Source: Lumnitzera littorea
Lineage: Eukaryota > Streptophyta > Magnoliopsida > Myrtales > Combretaceae
Length of the DNA: 64,000 bases
Direction of reading: 5' to 3'
Assembly (NCBI GenBank): GCA_024138015.1
Contig: JAMXBB010000004.1
Coordinates: 4,371,086 to 4,435,085, forward strand
In this document: positions 60,867 to 64,000 of the stretch, piece by piece
How the letters are laid out: every line of letters starts with the position of its first letter
How positions within the stretch are numbered: position 1 is the stretch's first letter
The notes under the pieces: model-generated
What the model was told of the DNA's origin: nothing
Database searches by the model: none
The model's input: only the letters and a program-made list of their open reading frames with translations
Position numbers and translations under genes: made by a program

Positions 60867-62118
60867 CTTAACCCTACCATTCCCATTATAATGAACTTGG
60901 ATACTTGTGGGTTATGAGAAATGCATGTGTATGATATTATGATTGAATGCTATGACTTATTAATCAATTAACAATGGGAATTGTTTGTGATGATATCTAT
61001 GTATAGTGGTATAGAGTTGAATTGTCTGATCCCCATGAAAACCGGATTAAGTACTTATAAGAAATTCAATAAATCATACATTTCTTATAAGCACATCATA
61101 CTGTACCAATTGCCACCTCACGTAAAAGATGGGAAAGGACTTATAAGAAGAGGGCCTCCTGCAAGATTGGGCATTAGCTACGCAATCATTATATTATTGA
61201 GTCTTTGTCCCGAGCTAACGGGCTTACTAAGCACTAGGGGACGTTAATTGTTAGCGAAGGGCCGTGTCTTGTGACTTCTGCTTAGGGCGTATGATTTTGG
61301 ATTGCGAAACCCATCATATCGCTAGGCCTGAAAATTTTGGCTTAAAGTACGAGATGTAAAAGATAAAATACTTTCCGTATAAAATTGTATATGTTATATA
61401 TATATATATATATGATTTTGTTTTGACTTGAGGACAATAGTACGATTAGTATAAAAACCCAGGTGCTATGACTCGGTTGTGGTTTGTGTTGGTTAATCAT
61501 TTCCAACCTTAACTATAGGGGGCGTAATTCTGAGTTACATGTAGTTCTTATGTCATTACATGTATTGTTCGGCATTTTGATTATTCATATATTTATGTTT
61601 ATGTATTAAATGAATTTGTCATGCAGTATTAATAACGAGATTTATCTCACTAAACATAAGCTTATATTCTGATAGATTTCTTTCGATGCAAGATCACCTC
61701 TTTGTCCATCCAAGGCGACAAATGCCTGAAGTGAGTCTCGTATAGAGACGGGATGATGCATTTGGAGAGCGAAGAGGGAATTCTGTAATAGTATTTTGTA
61801 GATGTTTGTTTATCCTTTTCAGTTCATATTTTAGATAGAATTTCCTAACTTGGATTTCTATAAGAATTGCATTTGTGTTGTAATATTCTTTTGGCGTGGA
61901 ATTCTACGAATCCACACTTTTACTTTATTATTTCATATTAAAGAATAAATTTTAGTTAAATTGCTCAATACTACATATTTATAGGCTTGATGGTAACGTA
62001 TAGTTGAATGAGCCTTGCATGTTGTATGAAAGGCCTACAATCAACAAAAGGGTTGATTGTAGATCTTTATGTGGTACACGGCGATCTACTACGACAACGA
62101 TACTGTTGGGTCATGATA
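60867..62118 (+). mobile_element. 3' half of a chromovirus-type Ty3/gypsy LTR
   Basis: The end of this segment, with GGAATTCTGTAATAGTATTT near 61777, TTCTTTTGGCGTGGAATTC near 61886, ATACTACATATTTATAGGC near 61969 and GTTGGGTCATGATA at 62105-62118, matches the layout I know from Tekay/del-like plant LTRs, which end ...TGACA before a TTTGGTATCAGAG priming site. Its 5' half is missing at the junction with repeat X. It is in plus orientation. A TA microsatellite is at 61397-61413. Confidence 0.6.
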
Positions 62119-62126
62119 GGTTTTAG

Positions 62127-62387
62127 TAATATCAGAGCCTTAGGTTTAAAACATTGATAAGAAAAGTAAAACTTAACCTTAGACATTAGGGTTACTTACT
62201 AAGTGAGACAGAGAGGGGTAGGATCGAGATAAGCTCTCTAAACGATCAAGTATATGGTATAATCTTAAAAGTACGCGTAACACTTAATGAATTTTCACGT
62301 TGATCGGGGAATGAAAGGAGGGTTCATCGAAACCTTGTGTTTTTAATGATGTGTGAAGGTGAAATCCTTATTGAGTACCGCCAAAAG
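62127..62387 (+). mobile_element. Degenerate primer-binding site and start of a retroelement internal region
   Basis: TAATATCAGAGC at 62127-62138 differs from TGGTATCAGAGC at two positions and follows the LTR end by eight bases. The next 250 bp would be the untranslated leader. It is interrupted at 62388 by repeat X copy C. No gag frame is visible. Confidence 0.55.
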
Positions 62388-64000
62388 TGTAAGCCCCACA
62401 ACCAGTCCCTCGAGGTTTTGATCAGTTGAAAGATCCGATCAAGTCTAAATTATAAAGTAAAGCTAGAAATATTAGTAAAATGATCCCGTAAGTTTAAATT
62501 TAAGAAAATAAGCAATAAAATAAAAGACTATAAAAATTCCAAATTTTAAGTATATAACTCGTCGTTTATTGAAAATGCGTAAAATGCATTTCGATAATTA
62601 ACGAATTGCTAGAGATAAATTATATGTATACTAAAAATCATAAAATGATCTAAATAATATTTATGAATATTTATTTGTACTATATATGAATTTACATGTA
62701 AGTATAAATACGCGTAATTACTTAAAATACGCGAAATGTGTTAAAATAATACTAAATACTCAAAGAAAATTCATAATTAATTAAGAAAAAATCAAGAAAA
62801 ATAAGGAATGATCCAAAATTGGGTCATGGTAGCTGGGAAAAATAATAAAAAAATCGGCTAATTAAATTAAGACAACATAAAAGCTAAAAATTAAGGGATA
62901 AGGCAATTGTCTTGTTTAATTTAATGCACAATAATTACCCTAAAACTCTATAAATAACAAGAAAAATTTAGAAGCTCATTTGGATAGTTAGAAATCAAAG
63001 AAAATTTAGGAGAGGTGAAAATTAAGAGAAAAATTCGAGTTAAAAAAAAATAAGAAAAACTGTGCAATTGGGGCTTTTAAAGGGAACCCACACCAGAAAA
63101 GCAGCTGGGAGTAAACGGCTACCACCACCACACGGTAGTGGCAGCGCCCAGGCCGGCCGACAAGGCTACAGTGGCCAGCGGTAGCCGGAGCCACCCAGAT
63201 CGGTGAGTTCAGTTTCCAGCCCGATTCTTGTATAATTTTGTAAAAATAGTAAATATTATTATAAAATTATGAATTTTGTTATTCTGAAATATTTTTGTAT
63301 ATAGTTTTTAGGAAAAATATTATTTTGATGAAAATATATCTCGTGATATAGGGTCCTTAAGAAATTATGCAAAATAGAGCATGTTTCGGTTTAGAAATAA
63401 ATGATTTTAGGAGTGTAGTTTTGAACCCAAAATTTTTTTGTAGACCACTTAGATGATATAGAATAGTGCTATGAAGCCCGTTTTTGAAAATTAATTTTTG
63501 AAAATTTTAGATAATTTTTAGGCCCTAAAATGAGGCATAAAATTGGTAATTTATGGTTAATTAAGTAATTAAATGATTAATTACTGATTTAGTGAATAAG
63601 TATATGTTTTAGGATGTTGAAATCTGATGGAGTATGATACTTGTAGCATTTAGGGTGTTAGATGTAATTATTAGGTTAATTATATAGTAAAAGAATAATG
63701 GGGAAAAATAGTAAATTTTAAGTTAATTTTGTAAATTAGGGTAATTAGTAGTAAAATCTAATTTAGGATGAATTTAGACATTTTGAAATGATAATTGATG
63801 TTAGGAGATGATAATTAGAGTAATAGAAATATTAGATGTGTATTATATACATAATAAGTAATAATACATAATACACAATACACAATTATTGGAAATATAA
63901 TAAATAGAAAATATTATAATAAAAATTGATATTATGATAATAATAAAAATGTACAATAAATCTGATAGGAAACTTGAATTTATTGAATTAGATGAAAAAT
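62388..64000 (+). repeat. Dispersed repeat X, copy C, running off the right edge
   Basis: Starts TGTAAGCCCC at 62388 and aligns with the reverse complement of copy A from 60866 downward. Examples are AATTTAAGAAAATAAGCAAT near 62500, CAACATAAAAGCTAAAAATT near 62874 and TTTTAGGAGTGTAGTTTTGA near 63405, each with a close counterpart in A. It is the copy most similar to A. A GC-rich patch (63105-63210, CACCACCACAC and GGCCGGCC) corresponds to the TGG-rich patch of A. The copy continues beyond the window. Confidence 0.7.

Noticed and set aside
1..64000. tRNA, rRNA, CRISPR or bacterial-type operon features
   Set aside because: None seen on either strand; tRNA-like strings are retroelement primer-binding sites.

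Overview
This window is plant nuclear DNA. It is AT-rich, full of decayed retrotransposons, and carries one intact spliced gene. The gene is REV3, the catalytic subunit of DNA polymerase zeta, on the minus strand. I could follow its reading frame through 23 exons from an ATG at 43894 to a TGA ending at 7765: 5,976 nt of coding sequence and 1,991 residues. All inferred introns are GT-AG and all codon phases fit. The protein resembles the REV3 of flowering plants, which I recall as about 1,900 residues in Arabidopsis. The host is probably a eudicot, but that is inference and I cannot name the species.

Layout. Positions 1-7764 hold a diverged copy of a long repeat (family X), a decayed Mutator-like transposase fragment with short subterminal-type repeats, and the 3' flank of REV3. 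Positions 7765-43894 are REV3. Its roughly 36 kb comes from insertions in three introns. Intron 14 (10.3 kb) holds a dead Ty1/copia element, a TRIM-like element, two LINE fragments and an LTR fragment. Intron 11 (3.6 kb) holds a 440-bp inverted repeat that ends at a single N. Intron 2 (6.9 kb) holds two LINEs, one split by a 734-bp LTR-like insertion. Several small introns carry very short poly(A)-tailed insertions with 14-17 bp target-site duplications, and one carries a 180-bp MITE-like element. Positions 43895-44180 are the likely promoter, with an E2F site and a site II (TGGGCC) motif. Positions 44181-50388 are AT-rich DNA with no gene I can support. Positions 50389-64000 are nested LTR retroelements: a dead Ty3/gypsy element (gag-PR-RT-RH-INT order) between copies of repeat X, the 3' half of another chromovirus-type LTR with its primer-binding site, and an inverted X copy that runs off the window.

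Function. The only gene likely to be active is REV3. All polymerase motifs (DFQSLYPS, KLIANVTYGY, YGDTDS) and both C-terminal cysteine clusters are present, and the first exonuclease motif reads SIE instead of DIE. This is a translesion polymerase without proofreading. The point most worth testing is in intron 4. A tiny poly(A) insertion duplicated the exon 4 splice donor exactly 60 nt downstream, so the second donor would add 20 in-frame, lysine-rich residues. I did not find a novel multi-gene system.
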